Shown here: positions 1-8,470 of the stretch, one piece after another
Numbering within the stretch: position 1 is the first letter of the stretch
Layout: each line of letters opens with the position of its first letter
Virus record (IMG/VR): IMGVR_UViG_3300024273_001718
Location: 1 to 55,369 of that record
Strand: one strand, 5' to 3'
DNA from: a virus
Length of the DNA stretch: 55,369 nucleotides
The notes under the pieces: model-generated
Seen by the model: the letters and a program-made list of their open reading frames with translations, nothing else
What the model was told of the DNA's origin: nothing
Database searches by the model: none
Program-made: the position numbers and the translations under genes

Positions 1-6
1 TTATAT

Positions 7-38
7 AAAGAAAATGGGCCAAGTTTACACCTGACCCA
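7..38 (-). terminator. Rho-independent terminator after the gp32-like gene
   Basis: On the minus strand, 7 bp arms TGGGTCA and TGGCCCA (one G-U pair) form a hairpin followed by TTTTCTTT. It lies just past the stop codon of the ssDNA-binding protein gene, so it fits a transcript end. Confidence 0.75.
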
Positions 39-61
39 CTCTATTTAACTATGTGTTAAGA

Positions 62-988
62 TTAAACTCCTAAGTCATTTAAGAAATCATCCAAATCATC
101 TGCATCGCTAGAAGCATCCGAGTTTGTGGTCATTTCTGTTGGAAATTCAAAATCTCCTGAACCTGCTGGTACAGCTGCTTGTTCAGTTTTAGCGGCTGGT
201 TTTTTAGCGGCTGGTCTTGAGACAACTGAGTCCATTGAATCTCCTGGATTTAAGTAGTTTCTTAGGATACTATTTACGAAATCTCTTGTTTCGGCATCCC
301 ATGCTTTGTATTCATATGGTTCCAATGAAGGTGCTGCATCTAATTCAGATTTGATAGTTGCCATTACTTCTTTAGTTCTTTCTGCTGGAGAACCTGCCAT
401 ATCAATTGCACTTGTTGAAGATGAGAATTTCGATTTATCGTAGTTGTTGAAGTCACCTTGTCTTGAGATAATCAATTCAAAGTTTTTACCTGCAAATAGG
501 TCAAATACTTGAGTTGGTTCACCAAATGCTGGCTTCAATTCTTCGTCAATTTTTTCTTTGATTTTATAACCAAATTTGAAGATTTTGTATTGTCCTTCTA
601 AATCTGGGTTTTGAGGATCTTTAATAACTTTAACTAGAGCGAAGTACTGCTCACGTCTTTTAAGTTTATCACTCATTTTTCTATCCACTGCTGAATCACT
701 TTTACGTAATTTGAAAAATACATCTGCAATTGGACATTTCTCGCCTACTGTTGAAGGAGAATCTACCATTTTACCATCACCACTTGCATTTGTAAGCCAG
801 TGTACGTATTTTTTTACTAAAGAGTTTCTTGGATTTGCTGGGTTTGGAACAAAACGAATAATTGCTTTGTATGTTCCGTCTTTACCATCATCTGCTGTTG
901 GTTTGTAAAGATCGCTTCCTGATGAAGCTGTTGTTTCATGTGTGTCTACGTCTGCCACACCTAAGTTAAAAATGTCAAAATCTGCCAT
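62..988 (-). CDS. 32: T4 gp32-like single-stranded DNA-binding protein
   Basis: This 308-residue protein (T4 gp32 has 301) should coat single-stranded DNA during replication, recombination and repair. The central part (about residues 38-250) has the gp32 core pattern, including a KYVHWLTN segment and a basic, aromatic-rich stretch. The last 15 residues are the acidic tail ending DDFLNDLGV, which in this family binds partner replication proteins. T4 gp32 holds zinc with one His and three Cys; here only His63 and Cys85 are seen in that region, so the zinc site appears lost. Upstream is an AU-rich leader with a direct repeat, and a hairpin terminator follows the gene. The family call is strong; the zinc loss is read directly from the sequence. 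Confidence 0.9.
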   Translation of the reverse strand: MADFDIFNLGVADVDTHETTASSGSDLYKPTADDGKDGTYKAIIRFVPNPANPRNSLVKKYVHWLTNASGDGKMVDSPSTVGEKCPIADVFFKLRKSDSAVDRKMSDKLKRREQYFALVKVIKDPQNPDLEGQYKIFKFGYKIKEKIDEELKPAFGEPTQVFDLFAGKNFELIISRQGDFNNYDKSKFSSSTSAIDMAGSPAERTKEVMATIKSELDAAPSLEPYEYKAWDAETRDFVNSILRNYLNPGDSMDSVVSRPAAKKPAAKTEQAAVPAGSGDFEFPTEMTTNSDASSDADDLDDFLNDLGV

Positions 989-994
989 GTCTTA

Positions 995-1021
995 AATACT
1001 TTAATTTTGTTAATACTTTAA
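995..1021 (-). promoter_or_regulatory. Direct repeat in the gp32 leader, possible autogenous operator
   Basis: AATACTTTAA (plus strand) occurs at 995-1004 and again at 1012-1021, 7-34 bases upstream of the gp32 start codon. In T4, gp32 represses its own translation by binding an AU-rich unstructured leader. The repeats would suit such a site, but this is inference. A TATATAATT box lies further upstream near 1036-1045. Confidence 0.35.
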
Positions 1022-1062
1022 ATTGTTTATCTGTTAATTATATACTGATATCTGGAAATGTT

Positions 1063-1242
1063 TCAACGATTCATAGTTAAAATAGCACCTGATTCATCTT
1101 TATATTGTTTGTCATCTATCTTTGATAGACCTGATTTAGCGAGTAGGATTTCTTTTTCTTGTTCAGAAATTTCACCTAACTTGACTAATTTACTTAGAGC
1201 TTTATAAAAACTAAAGTGATCAGTTGTGTTAAAAGAATTCAT
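1063..1242 (-). CDS. Small hypothetical protein, 59 residues
   Basis: The protein begins MNSFNTTDHFSFYKAL and ends GAILTMNR; it is charged and predicted mostly helical. It lies 74 bases before the gp32-like gene in the same direction and has a good promoter-like motif (1274-1282) upstream. An alternative ATG at 1253 hits a stop after four codons, so 1242 is the start. Nothing in it identifies a family. In T4 the genes next to 32 are 33 and 59, but this protein is too short to be called either. Confidence 0.6.
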   Translation of the reverse strand: MNSFNTTDHFSFYKALSKLVKLGEISEQEKEILLAKSGLSKIDDKQYKDESGAILTMNR

Positions 1243-1282
1243 CTATGATACATTTTAAATATTAGTACATGTATTATATATC
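1243..1282 (-). promoter_or_regulatory. Late-type promoter motif inside an inverted repeat
   Basis: GATATATAA (minus strand) occupies 1274-1282. Just downstream, ATAATACAT can pair with ATGATACAT-type sequence at 1245-1253 (one mismatch), ending a few bases before the start codon at 1242. RNA begun upstream could hide the translation start, whereas RNA begun at the motif would lack much of the 5' arm. Confidence 0.45.
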
Positions 1283-1356
1283 TCTATTTAAATTTGTTTC
1301 AAGACTATTTTAAATTCTTTTTAGTGTGTACTTGAAAACTATTTTAAATTATTTTC

Positions 1357-1449
1357 AGTAATGCTGAAACAATCCAGTACCCTGACAATATAACTTATGT
1401 CTTTAAGCCTGAGGGTAAAATAAGGTTCTTGCTAGATGATTTAAGAAAT
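1357..1449 (+). pseudogene. Possible plus-strand coding remnant
   Basis: The plus strand reads without a stop from 1351 past 1449 and gives a protein-like stretch (SNAETIQYPDNI, then TYVFKPEGKIRFLLDDLRNS). It has no ATG at the front, is closed upstream by TAA, and then runs antisense into the homing endonuclease gene. It might be a gene fragment carried in with that mobile gene. The otherwise one-sided coding makes this odd; chance cannot be excluded. Confidence 0.2.
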
Positions 1450-2166
1450 TCAAGGTCTCTTTTTACAATTATTAAAATGGCATCTGGTCATGTTACCTCC
1501 ACTTCCTTTAAGATTACAATGTGGACATGTTCTTTGGATATACTTAAAACCTGTAAGTGCTTTTGAAATATTATTACAGTGTTCTTTTGTTTTTTCTTTA
1601 TTAGTAAGAGACTTTGATAATTTATTTCTAGATTCAATTGACATGATTTGTCCTTTACTGGATTCTGACATTTTTTTCTTAGTACTTTCAGAATGAGTAC
1701 TACCCTTTTTAGAGTTAGATAATTTATTTCTAGATGAATCTGGCATAATATATCCTTTCCTTGCCTTAGATATATTATTCTTATGCTCTTTAGTTAAAGT
1801 TTTACATTTACCGATATTGGATAATAGTTTTTTTGTAGATTCGCTACATGGTACTCCTGCTCTATCAAATCCAGTTGAAGTTTGGTTATATTTATTATAA
1901 AATGATGGATTAATTTTTACATTAAATTTTTTATGTAATTTTATTTCTAATAAAATAGCATCATTTCTATTTTCAAATGTTGAAATTATTTTCAATTTAT
2001 AATTATATGGATTTTGCTTAAAATCATTTTTAAATTCTAAATCAGTTGAACTAGTAAAATATTTAATTCCTAAATCTAATTCAGGTTTTATAGATGAGCT
2101 TCTCATCCCATAATAATGTTTATTCTCTATAAGAGATGTAATCCGGTACACATAATGATATAACAT
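1450..2166 (-). CDS. GIY-YIG homing endonuclease with NUMOD3-type repeats
   Basis: A free-standing mobile DNA endonuclease of 238 residues. The N-terminal GIY-YIG nuclease shows YVY (residues 5-7), YYG (18-20) and Arg22. Residues about 106-205 hold several copies of a Ser-rich SxxTKKKxSxSxKG-like motif, typical of NUMOD3 DNA-binding modules. The last 25 residues form a small cysteine cluster starting CPHC, a likely zinc finger. It sits between the RuvC-like gene and the gp32 region, with structured sequence and a promoter-like motif upstream. Such genes cut DNA and spread between related phages. Whether it interrupts a gene is not evident; the flanking genes look intact. Confidence 0.9.
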   Translation of the reverse strand: MLYHYVYRITSLIENKHYYGMRSSSIKPELDLGIKYFTSSTDLEFKNDFKQNPYNYKLKIISTFENRNDAILLEIKLHKKFNVKINPSFYNKYNQTSTGFDRAGVPCSESTKKLLSNIGKCKTLTKEHKNNISKARKGYIMPDSSRNKLSNSKKGSTHSESTKKKMSESSKGQIMSIESRNKLSKSLTNKEKTKEHCNNISKALTGFKYIQRTCPHCNLKGSGGNMTRCHFNNCKKRP

Positions 2167-2190
2167 AATAATTAGTCTATTTTTAAAAAT

Positions 2191-2250
2191 AATATAAGTA
2201 ATCTAACAGACTAATTGTTAGAGTGGTTTCGAACCCATTGTCCTTATATT
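2191..2250 (-). other. Three-way-junction RNA structure in the leader of the homing endonuclease gene
   Basis: AATATAAG (2191-2198) pairs perfectly with CTTATATT (2243-2250). Inside are a hairpin with 6 bp arms CTAACA and TGTTAG (2203-2221) and a short stem around a TTCGAA centre (2224-2237). It resembles part of a tRNA but lacks an acceptable D arm and anticodon loop. It lies between the RuvC-like stop codon and the homing endonuclease start codon. Confidence 0.5.
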
Positions 2251-2252
2251 AT

Positions 2253-2261
2253 TTATATATC
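2253..2261 (-). promoter_or_regulatory. Late-type promoter motif for the homing endonuclease
   Basis: GATATATAA on the minus strand, overlapping the last codons of the RuvC-like gene and about 87 bases before the endonuclease start. A transcript from here would begin at the edge of the structured leader. Confidence 0.45.
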
Positions 2262-2918
2262 TTTACTATTTGATGTAAATATTTCCTGTGCAAGTGAGTT
2301 TAGGAAATATGCATCTACTAAGTCATCCATTGGTTTAGGTACATTCTTTACCTCTCCGATGTTAGCTTTACAGAATGCAAGAAGAGATGAGGTCTCTAAC
2401 GAAGAATCATTAAGAATGTTTTCAAGAAATCTGGTCCAAAGCTCATCCTTCTTCATGTTACCCTTGCCTGCGTGCTTCTTAATTGTTGATGGTGCAATGG
2501 TCATCATTTCCAAGACTTCAAGTCTCGACATCATTTCCATTTTAAGGATTGCTGCGCCGGCAGCCATGTCAATAATATTATTAGTTCCTGCAGAAGAACC
2601 ATAAGAGGATCCTTCAAACGCAATAACAAAAGGAGAATCATTACCTGTGATTTCAATAATCATATCAATAATGTCCCTAGCAGTCTGGGTATGTCTTTGG
2701 ATTTTAATCATCTCACCCTTTGAATAAGCCTCATTGTTTGTCCAATCAGGTTGATGCGAGATTTGAGTATCTTCAAGCATATTAAGTTCCTCTTGAAGTT
2801 GTTGTTCCTTTTTAGTTCCAGTCTTAGGCTTTAAATAACCAATAAAATTGTACTTGTCATTTTTAAATACACAAATACCAGGGGAATTAAGGGAAAAGTC
2901 AATTGTTACGAAATTCAT
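2253..2918 (-). CDS. RuvC-like Holliday junction resolvase (RNase H fold)
   Basis: This protein of about 221 residues should cut branched recombination or packaging intermediates. The RNase H-fold signatures are a first strand ending in an acidic residue (VTIDFS, Asp7), a second acidic residue in VIAFEGSS (near Glu102), and a C-terminal DDLVDAYF helix supplying the last aspartates. I start at the ATG at 2918, one base after the stop of the gene before it, rather than a GTG at 2945 that would overlap that gene. T4 uses the unrelated endonuclease VII (gp49) for this role, so this would be a functional replacement. The fold call is good; the exact substrate is inferred. Confidence 0.8.
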   Translation of the reverse strand: MNFVTIDFSLNSPGICVFKNDKYNFIGYLKPKTGTKKEQQLQEELNMLEDTQISHQPDWTNNEAYSKGEMIKIQRHTQTARDIIDMIIEITGNDSPFVIAFEGSSYGSSAGTNNIIDMAAGAAILKMEMMSRLEVLEMMTIAPSTIKKHAGKGNMKKDELWTRFLENILNDSSLETSSLLAFCKANIGEVKNVPKPMDDLVDAYFLNSLAQEIFTSNSKDI

Positions 2919-2919
2919 T

Positions 2920-3288
2920 TTATAATTTTTTACCAAGAGAAGCACCTAATGCGGCGCCAACTAATCTTGAAGTTAACATATCATACATTACGCCTGAAGT
3001 AATTCCAAGAATATTTGCAATTGTTTTACCTACAGTTTTTCCAAGTGCAAAACCTGCAAGTCCACCAAAAATACTTCCTAAAACACCTTCATTAGTAAGT
3101 TCATTATTAAAAGATTCAACATTGTAAGTTCCATCTTCATTTTTATAAGTTGATGTAAACTCTGCGATTGCAGCATCCACCTTTGCCTCTAATTCATCGG
3201 TCCACTCAGTTTGAAGTGACTCAGTTAAAATAGCAAACTCATTATCTGTAACGTCCTGCTCTTTAATATAATCTATAAATGTTTTCAT
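2920..3288 (-). CDS. Small glycine-zipper protein with a capsid-targeting-like N-terminus
   Basis: 122 residues. The N-terminus MKTFIDYIKEQ closely resembles the T4 capsid-targeting sequence (MKTYQEFIAE) that directs internal head proteins into the prohead before cleavage after Glu. The middle (about 10-65) is acidic and helical. Residues about 68-120 are rich in spaced Gly and Ala (GSIFGGLAGFALGKTVGK), a glycine-zipper pattern seen in membrane-associating peptides. A packaged, membrane-active protein is one reading; a holin-like role is another. It is followed within one base by the RuvC-like gene. No family is recognised. Confidence 0.7.
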   Translation of the reverse strand: MKTFIDYIKEQDVTDNEFAILTESLQTEWTDELEAKVDAAIAEFTSTYKNEDGTYNVESFNNELTNEGVLGSIFGGLAGFALGKTVGKTIANILGITSGVMYDMLTSRLVGAALGASLGKKL

Positions 3289-3300
3289 AATCTATATATC

Positions 3301-3852
3301 TTAATCTATTTCTAATACTATATTGAATTTATTATAGTAGAAGTTTAAGTCAAATGTAGTAAACTCTGCAATATTGGAACTCATATTTAAATCAAGTTCT
3401 GAAATAGAATTCAATATTGGTTTTTCAAATACAGCACTCATAATATGAATACCTTCAGCATCCATTATTTGTAGTTTAACATCGTTTAACCATGGTTCTT
3501 TAACTGCCTTTGAATAATAATATAGTAAAGTGTCCTGCATTATCCAATAATTAATATAACCATCTAATAATTGTAGTGTAACTTTAAATTGTCTATCAAT
3601 TGTATTTTGTAATGGAATAGAACCTCTATGATATGTAACTGTTCCGTCATTTGGTGAAATTTCAATCGGGTCAAATGTTATTCCAGGTAGATTAACACCC
3701 TGAATTGAATAGTTGATAAAGTCAATTGGTTCAGTTATTAAATTACCTGGCATTCTATTCAAATACTTGCGATACTTGTCGGCAACCTCCTTAGGAATAA
3801 AGGTCCTAGGGAATTTGAAATTGAATAAATTATTTCTACTGTTTAAAATCAT
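3301..3852 (-). CDS. Probable tail-tube-fold virion protein
   Basis: 183 residues with little charge clustering and alternating beta-type sequence. The pattern of an N-terminal PRTFIPKE segment, a central VTLQLLDGYINYWIMQDTLL segment and a C-terminal FTTFDLNFYYNKF strand recalls the gp19/gp48/gp54 tail-tube fold of T4-type phages, but I cannot confirm it by alignment. Its start overlaps the stop of the preceding gene by one base, so the two are likely translationally coupled. It is the most downstream member of the virion block. An unrelated baseplate or neck protein remains possible. Confidence 0.6.
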   Translation of the reverse strand: MILNSRNNLFNFKFPRTFIPKEVADKYRKYLNRMPGNLITEPIDFINYSIQGVNLPGITFDPIEISPNDGTVTYHRGSIPLQNTIDRQFKVTLQLLDGYINYWIMQDTLLYYYSKAVKEPWLNDVKLQIMDAEGIHIMSAVFEKPILNSISELDLNMSSNIAEFTTFDLNFYYNKFNIVLEID

Positions 3853-5915
3853 TATACAATGTTAACGTTTCCATAGTACAATAAAGATTCTGTACCACCA
3901 TTTTTTATGTTAATATAAAACTTGTCAGCGTATTGATTTGTATCTGATTGGTCAAATCTGTTTGCTGTACTTTTTGCAACTTTAAAGAAAACTTCTCCAT
4001 TACCCATATCCACTCCTGGAAATGAAGGGTCATGTGAAATTCTTTCTTCGATAGTTCCGCTCTTAATAATTAAAACCATGTCTTCTGCATTTACAAGACT
4101 GATAGCATTAAGAACTCCATCTCCAGGTTTTGCAACTTTAAATTTAATAAAGTTATCTGAAACCTTAGATAATGTAATTGTTCCCTGTCCCTCTTCATCA
4201 TATCTAATATCAGCTGCTGCGGTAATATCAGCACCATCTATTGTCATTTTTGTATTTGCCGCTAAGATTCCATAAGTATCGAGTGCAACTGGAACGTATT
4301 TAGTTTCTCCAATGCTTGGTCTTATTGAGTTAACAAATCCATTTATCTCTCTATTAGCTGATGTATTTGGTAATGTATTGTAAACTATCGTTGGTGTAAA
4401 ACTTGAATTTAAATTTAACTTCAATAAATTCTTGCCATACTTTTTAGGTTGTCCATAAATCAATGAAGCTACCTTTAATATTTGAGTATTGTCAGTCTCA
4501 TTATAAATTCTCATGTTAACCGTAATTGTAAAGTTACTTGAAATAGATGAGTTCATAATAACTGGTCTAAATACTATCACCTCATCAAATTGTGATGTTT
4601 GTGTAAATGTATTTGAGAAAGTGTTAATATAATTAAGACCAAGTTGTTCACTTACTTGTACTTCATAAAAAACCGTTAGGTCATCTCCTGAAGTTTGCAT
4701 TCTACTTGTAACATAACTTTCAAATCCTGACTGTGAACCATCTTTAGTTCCAAATATTTCAAAGTAATCTCCATTGTTTGAATGTTGTACGTTCACTGCA
4801 ATATCTACATATTCGTCTTCCTGTGAAAGTGTAACTGATTTTCCCTCAGCTAAATTAATATAATCATACCCGTTAAGTGTAATTACTTCACTGATTAATT
4901 TAAAATCAATCTCATAATTAACAGTAGGGTTAATTGCATCATTAGATCCTGTGGTTCCAAAGAAACTTTCTTCAAACTCTAAGTTTTTAGTTGGGTCATA
5001 CATGTTAACCAAAGTTGGAACTTTAATCTCAACATATTTTGAGTATGATGTGTCTCCTAATATGAATGGGTTTGGATTTTGAATCTCAAAGTTAGAAGAG
5101 TTTAAGTAAACGGTAGAATTAAAGTAATTATAAACTCCTGATTCTCTTTTAATCTTTGTTTGAAATAAGAATCCATCATAGCCTCTACCATAAAATGAAT
5201 AGCCAGTTCTTAAATGAAGTCTTATCGTATCATACCAAACAGCATTAACTGTTATGTTAGGAACCACTGTTAAATTACTTGAATTTGTTCCTAACCACTC
5301 AGTAGAATCTAAATAATCTAATGAGTTATTTAATAATGCATATGTAGAAGGGTTATCAGTTGGAACTGCATAATATCTTCCAGACTCTCCTGGCGCAGTT
5401 TTAATGTCATTTCCGGTTTGTGCTTCTGGAACTGAGAATAGAGAACTTGCTCTATTTGAAACTTCTATTTGACCACCAATAAATGTAGTACCGGCTAAAT
5501 CTTCATATTCATACTGGAAATTTCCATTAGTAGTTGGTGTATAAACATAAATAGATCCAACTAAATATCCAGCTCCTCCGGGAATATTAAATCCCGTAAT
5601 ATTATCAATACTTAAATCTGTTAAATCGAATTTATATGTTTTACCATTTCTAAGTAAAAGTTGTCTACTCGCAAACTGATTAATAACAACGTATCCGCTC
5701 GTAGTAGTTACAGTAAACTCAACAACATCAGCACCAAGTTCGCTAATTAAGAATCGCGAAGCACTATCGTCTCCATTAACCGTGTTTAGGTATTTAATTT
5801 GAGTTCCATTGTTATCATTTTCAATCTTAACCACATCAGGGTTTGATTGGTCATGATAGATGAATTCTAATAATACATCTTCGTCTATTCTTAAGAATCT
5901 TGATGATTTTGCCAT
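3852..5915 (-). CDS. Large virion structural protein, unknown role
   Basis: 687 residues, beta-rich, acidic, full of Asn, Ser, Thr and Tyr, with no signal peptide or membrane segment and no recognised catalytic motif. This composition is typical of phage tail or fibre proteins made of stacked beta domains. It lies between a tube-fold protein and the spanin candidate at the far end of the tail gene block. The start follows the previous gene by 14 bases. I do not recognise the family. Confidence 0.75.
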   Translation of the reverse strand: MAKSSRFLRIDEDVLLEFIYHDQSNPDVVKIENDNNGTQIKYLNTVNGDDSASRFLISELGADVVEFTVTTTSGYVVINQFASRQLLLRNGKTYKFDLTDLSIDNITGFNIPGGAGYLVGSIYVYTPTTNGNFQYEYEDLAGTTFIGGQIEVSNRASSLFSVPEAQTGNDIKTAPGESGRYYAVPTDNPSTYALLNNSLDYLDSTEWLGTNSSNLTVVPNITVNAVWYDTIRLHLRTGYSFYGRGYDGFLFQTKIKRESGVYNYFNSTVYLNSSNFEIQNPNPFILGDTSYSKYVEIKVPTLVNMYDPTKNLEFEESFFGTTGSNDAINPTVNYEIDFKLISEVITLNGYDYINLAEGKSVTLSQEDEYVDIAVNVQHSNNGDYFEIFGTKDGSQSGFESYVTSRMQTSGDDLTVFYEVQVSEQLGLNYINTFSNTFTQTSQFDEVIVFRPVIMNSSISSNFTITVNMRIYNETDNTQILKVASLIYGQPKKYGKNLLKLNLNSSFTPTIVYNTLPNTSANREINGFVNSIRPSIGETKYVPVALDTYGILAANTKMTIDGADITAAADIRYDEEGQGTITLSKVSDNFIKFKVAKPGDGVLNAISLVNAEDMVLIIKSGTIEERISHDPSFPGVDMGNGEVFFKVAKSTANRFDQSDTNQYADKFYINIKNGGTESLLYYGNVNIV

Positions 5916-5929
5916 TTCTTTATTGTTTT

Positions 5930-6760
5930 TTAAAATCTAAGCCATTTTGGTGACCACATTAGTCCTATATTTAATGATGGTCCCGGTACAACCAATCCTC
6001 CACTGAGGTTTAAACCATATCCTATTCCTATGCCCATTGACCAGCCTGCTTGTTTCTCGTATTTTTCATTTAGTTTATCATTAACTAAATTAATGTTTTC
6101 TATATTTGTAAATGTAACTCCAGGATAAGGTGTACTTATTCGCAAAGAGTTAACTCCGTTTTCATTTAGGATTGCAGCCTTTAATTCCATTCCCTGAACA
6201 AAATCAAATCTACTTGATCCCACTGTTAATATATTTGTTTTACTGTTTCGTAAAACTCCTATGTCTCCATTAAACCTTCTCCAGTTATATTTATCCCAAT
6301 TTTTTTCATCTGAAATTTTAATGATACTAAGTGTGTCATTAACTGTAATAACATTGGTCTTTGCATTAATGATAGAATCTTTAATTTTAATCTCAGCCTT
6401 TAATAATGCGTTAACATTTTTAAGATCTTTATCAAGATTAAGAGAACCTTGATATATTGCAATTAATTTTTTGTTTGCCTCGGTTAATGAGTTTATGTCA
6501 AATTCATATGTTCTTTTTGATGCTACTAATTCTCCATTCTTGTTTCTTTCAATTTTGATAGTATCTTGACTGGCCTTATAGTTATTAAGTTCTCTATCCG
6601 ATACTATTTTAATCTGTTTAATTTCTCTCTTTAATTTAGAGTTTGAATTACATTGATGTAAAAAAAGCAGGATAAAAATTATAAGACCAATATATAAAAT
6701 ATCAGTCTTTGTTAGTTTTAGATTTTTTATCCAATTTATTATTTTATAAATGTATATCAT
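5930..6760 (-). CDS. Membrane-anchored coiled-coil protein, spanin candidate
   Basis: 276 residues. A single membrane helix lies at about 20-36 (ILYIGLIIFILLFLHQC), followed by a charged, helical region (about 40-135), then a beta-type region. The C-terminus (about 240-276) is Gly-rich and alternates like outer-membrane beta strands (GIGIGYGLNLSGG), ending in Phe as outer-membrane proteins often do. An inner-membrane anchor plus a periplasmic coiled coil plus an outer-membrane-like end is what a protein spanning the envelope would need, so a spanin-like lysis role is proposed. It sits next to fibre genes rather than the endolysin, which weakens the case. A virion-associated membrane protein is the alternative. 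Confidence 0.65.
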   Translation of the reverse strand: MIYIYKIINWIKNLKLTKTDILYIGLIIFILLFLHQCNSNSKLKREIKQIKIVSDRELNNYKASQDTIKIERNKNGELVASKRTYEFDINSLTEANKKLIAIYQGSLNLDKDLKNVNALLKAEIKIKDSIINAKTNVITVNDTLSIIKISDEKNWDKYNWRRFNGDIGVLRNSKTNILTVGSSRFDFVQGMELKAAILNENGVNSLRISTPYPGVTFTNIENINLVNDKLNEKYEKQAGWSMGIGIGYGLNLSGGLVVPGPSLNIGLMWSPKWLRF

Positions 6761-6778
6761 TCTCGATTGTTTTTAATA

Positions 6779-8413
6779 TTAAACAGGTGACTGTGTTGAT
6801 AGTAGATTTTGAGAATTATATGTAATATATCGAGTAACATTAGGTACACCATGTGAAGAAACCGTCAATGTCAATGTTATAATAGTAGCTGCTCCATTTA
6901 ATACAGCAGATACAGAATATCCTTGTGAAACTAAAGTAAATGTTGGAATTCCCAGCCAATAATATGTATTAGGCGCCTGAATTTCTATGTTTACTATACT
7001 GTAAGAACTTCCTTGCATTGCAGTGTAATTAACACTAACATTTGGAACGTTTGGAACTCCAGTGTATATATCATCAAACACATAATAGTTAATACCTGTA
7101 GGTGCTTGCCCTGTTCCTTTATCTGTCCAATACATATCAGGTGTCCCCAAGTAAATTATTTGCGGAAGTTTCTTAATAGTATATGAAGTCCCTATCGCTA
7201 GGCCAATACTTTGACTTGTTGTTGTAACAGTACCCTGAACTAAATAAGTAGATCCAGTGATTATAGAAGCACCCATTGAAGTATCCGCTCCGCCTATGAT
7301 AGCTACCTCCGAATTTGATAATCCCGCAGATCCTTGACTATTTATATCTATAGAACCTGGATTATCGGCAATTGTGTATGAGAATGAATTTAAGTCTGGA
7401 ACAATATGTATAGATTCTCCATCTGTCCATGTTTTTCCATTACATAGGTACCATCCCGCATAATCATTGATTCCTCCCCCTACTCGGATGGGAATTGGTA
7501 AATTAAGTTGAGGTAAAATACTTGCGTCAATCGTTTCTTGATTAATAAATTTTGCATTGTTTGCAAATATAGAAGGTAACATTGAAATTATAGTGCCGTA
7601 TGGAACTGTTCCTCCAATTTCATTTTTAGTCTTAAACACAACCTTCCCGGTAGCATTGTCTGATACTACTATTTTACCAACACCTGCGCTTGGATCTGCA
7701 ATCGTAAGTTGCTGATTAATCACAACAGGATTATTATAAACTACATTAGTATTATACGTTATTTCAGTGTCATTTACTATAAATAAATTTACACCCGTGA
7801 TATTACTCTTAAATATATGTTCACCCGCATACCAAATAATCTTAGAATTAGTGGCGTTTGCAAATGCCATTGTAAACGTATTAATAGGATTTAATGGATT
7901 TGAATTATCATTATCCATTATAAAATCAAAGTAATTATTACCAATCGCATCATTTGTAAATCTTAGATTGGCAGCAAAGTGATTTTTTCTATTAATAATC
8001 CATTGATATGGAGATTGACCTGCATTTATAGGTTGTGTCTGGTTATACTGTGGATCTGTTGACAAAAATCCGATACTGACAACAGGTGGATACAACATTG
8101 GAATTTGTGCAGTTAAATCATGAATAGGCAATAAAGTATCTGCATTTAAATTTCCTGGAGTAGAAATACCTTGAATACTTTTCCAGTATGTTGTTGTAAT
8201 AGGTCCATCGATTCCTTGAGGACCAGTAGCTCCTTGAAATCCTTGAGGACCATTAGCTCCAGTAACTCCCTGTGCTCCAGTATCCCCACCAGGTCCAATG
8301 GGTCCTTGAGGTCCACCTCCATTAGCAACCAACTGATCAAAGTTATAATTAACCTTATCCAGTTTAATATTATCGCTATCAGAACTGCCGATTTGTTTAA
8401 GATTTATTGCCAT
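6779..8413 (-). CDS. Collagen-repeat tail fibre with collar-like domain
   Basis: 544 residues. The N-terminus carries an INYNF-type motif (VNYNFDQL, 21-28) shared with the neighbouring fibre proteins, probably for attachment or trimerisation. Residues about 34-72 are Gly-X-Y collagen-like triplets. A YAGWYLCNGKTW segment followed by VPDLNSF matches the tail-collar domain of T4 gp12-type short tail fibres. The C-terminal part is Thr/Ser/Val-rich beta sequence, likely the receptor-facing region. It is a paralogue of the next fibre gene, with the same domain order. A trimeric receptor-binding fibre is well supported; the receptor is unknown. Confidence 0.85.
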   Translation of the reverse strand: MAINLKQIGSSDSDNIKLDKVNYNFDQLVANGGGPQGPIGPGGDTGAQGVTGANGPQGFQGATGPQGIDGPITTTYWKSIQGISTPGNLNADTLLPIHDLTAQIPMLYPPVVSIGFLSTDPQYNQTQPINAGQSPYQWIINRKNHFAANLRFTNDAIGNNYFDFIMDNDNSNPLNPINTFTMAFANATNSKIIWYAGEHIFKSNITGVNLFIVNDTEITYNTNVVYNNPVVINQQLTIADPSAGVGKIVVSDNATGKVVFKTKNEIGGTVPYGTIISMLPSIFANNAKFINQETIDASILPQLNLPIPIRVGGGINDYAGWYLCNGKTWTDGESIHIVPDLNSFSYTIADNPGSIDINSQGSAGLSNSEVAIIGGADTSMGASIITGSTYLVQGTVTTTSQSIGLAIGTSYTIKKLPQIIYLGTPDMYWTDKGTGQAPTGINYYVFDDIYTGVPNVPNVSVNYTAMQGSSYSIVNIEIQAPNTYYWLGIPTFTLVSQGYSVSAVLNGAATIITLTLTVSSHGVPNVTRYITYNSQNLLSTQSPV

Positions 8414-8470
8414 CTGTATTCTATATTTATATTATATATTCTTTTAATTTATTATAGAGAAGTATTATGT

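Noticed and set aside
711-908. Plus-strand ORFs across the window
   Set aside because: They lie antisense inside clearly coding minus-strand genes, have unlikely amino-acid composition and lack starts or neighbours. None is supported, apart from the short remnant noted near 1357.
2191-2250. Possible tRNA gene (TTCGAA T-loop-like element, hairpins, closed outer stem)
   Set aside because: There is no D arm, the anticodon-like loop has the wrong bases on the plus strand, and the T-arm is irregular because TTCGAA is palindromic. It fits a leader structure better.
1243-2252. Group I or II intron around the homing endonuclease
   Set aside because: Flanking genes look complete and no catalytic intron core or split exon pair is visible, so a free-standing gene is more likely.
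3292-3300. Late-promoter-like GATATATAG just before the gene starting at 3288
   Set aside because: It is only a few bases from the start codon, would leave no leader, and such AT-rich strings are common before starts in this genome.
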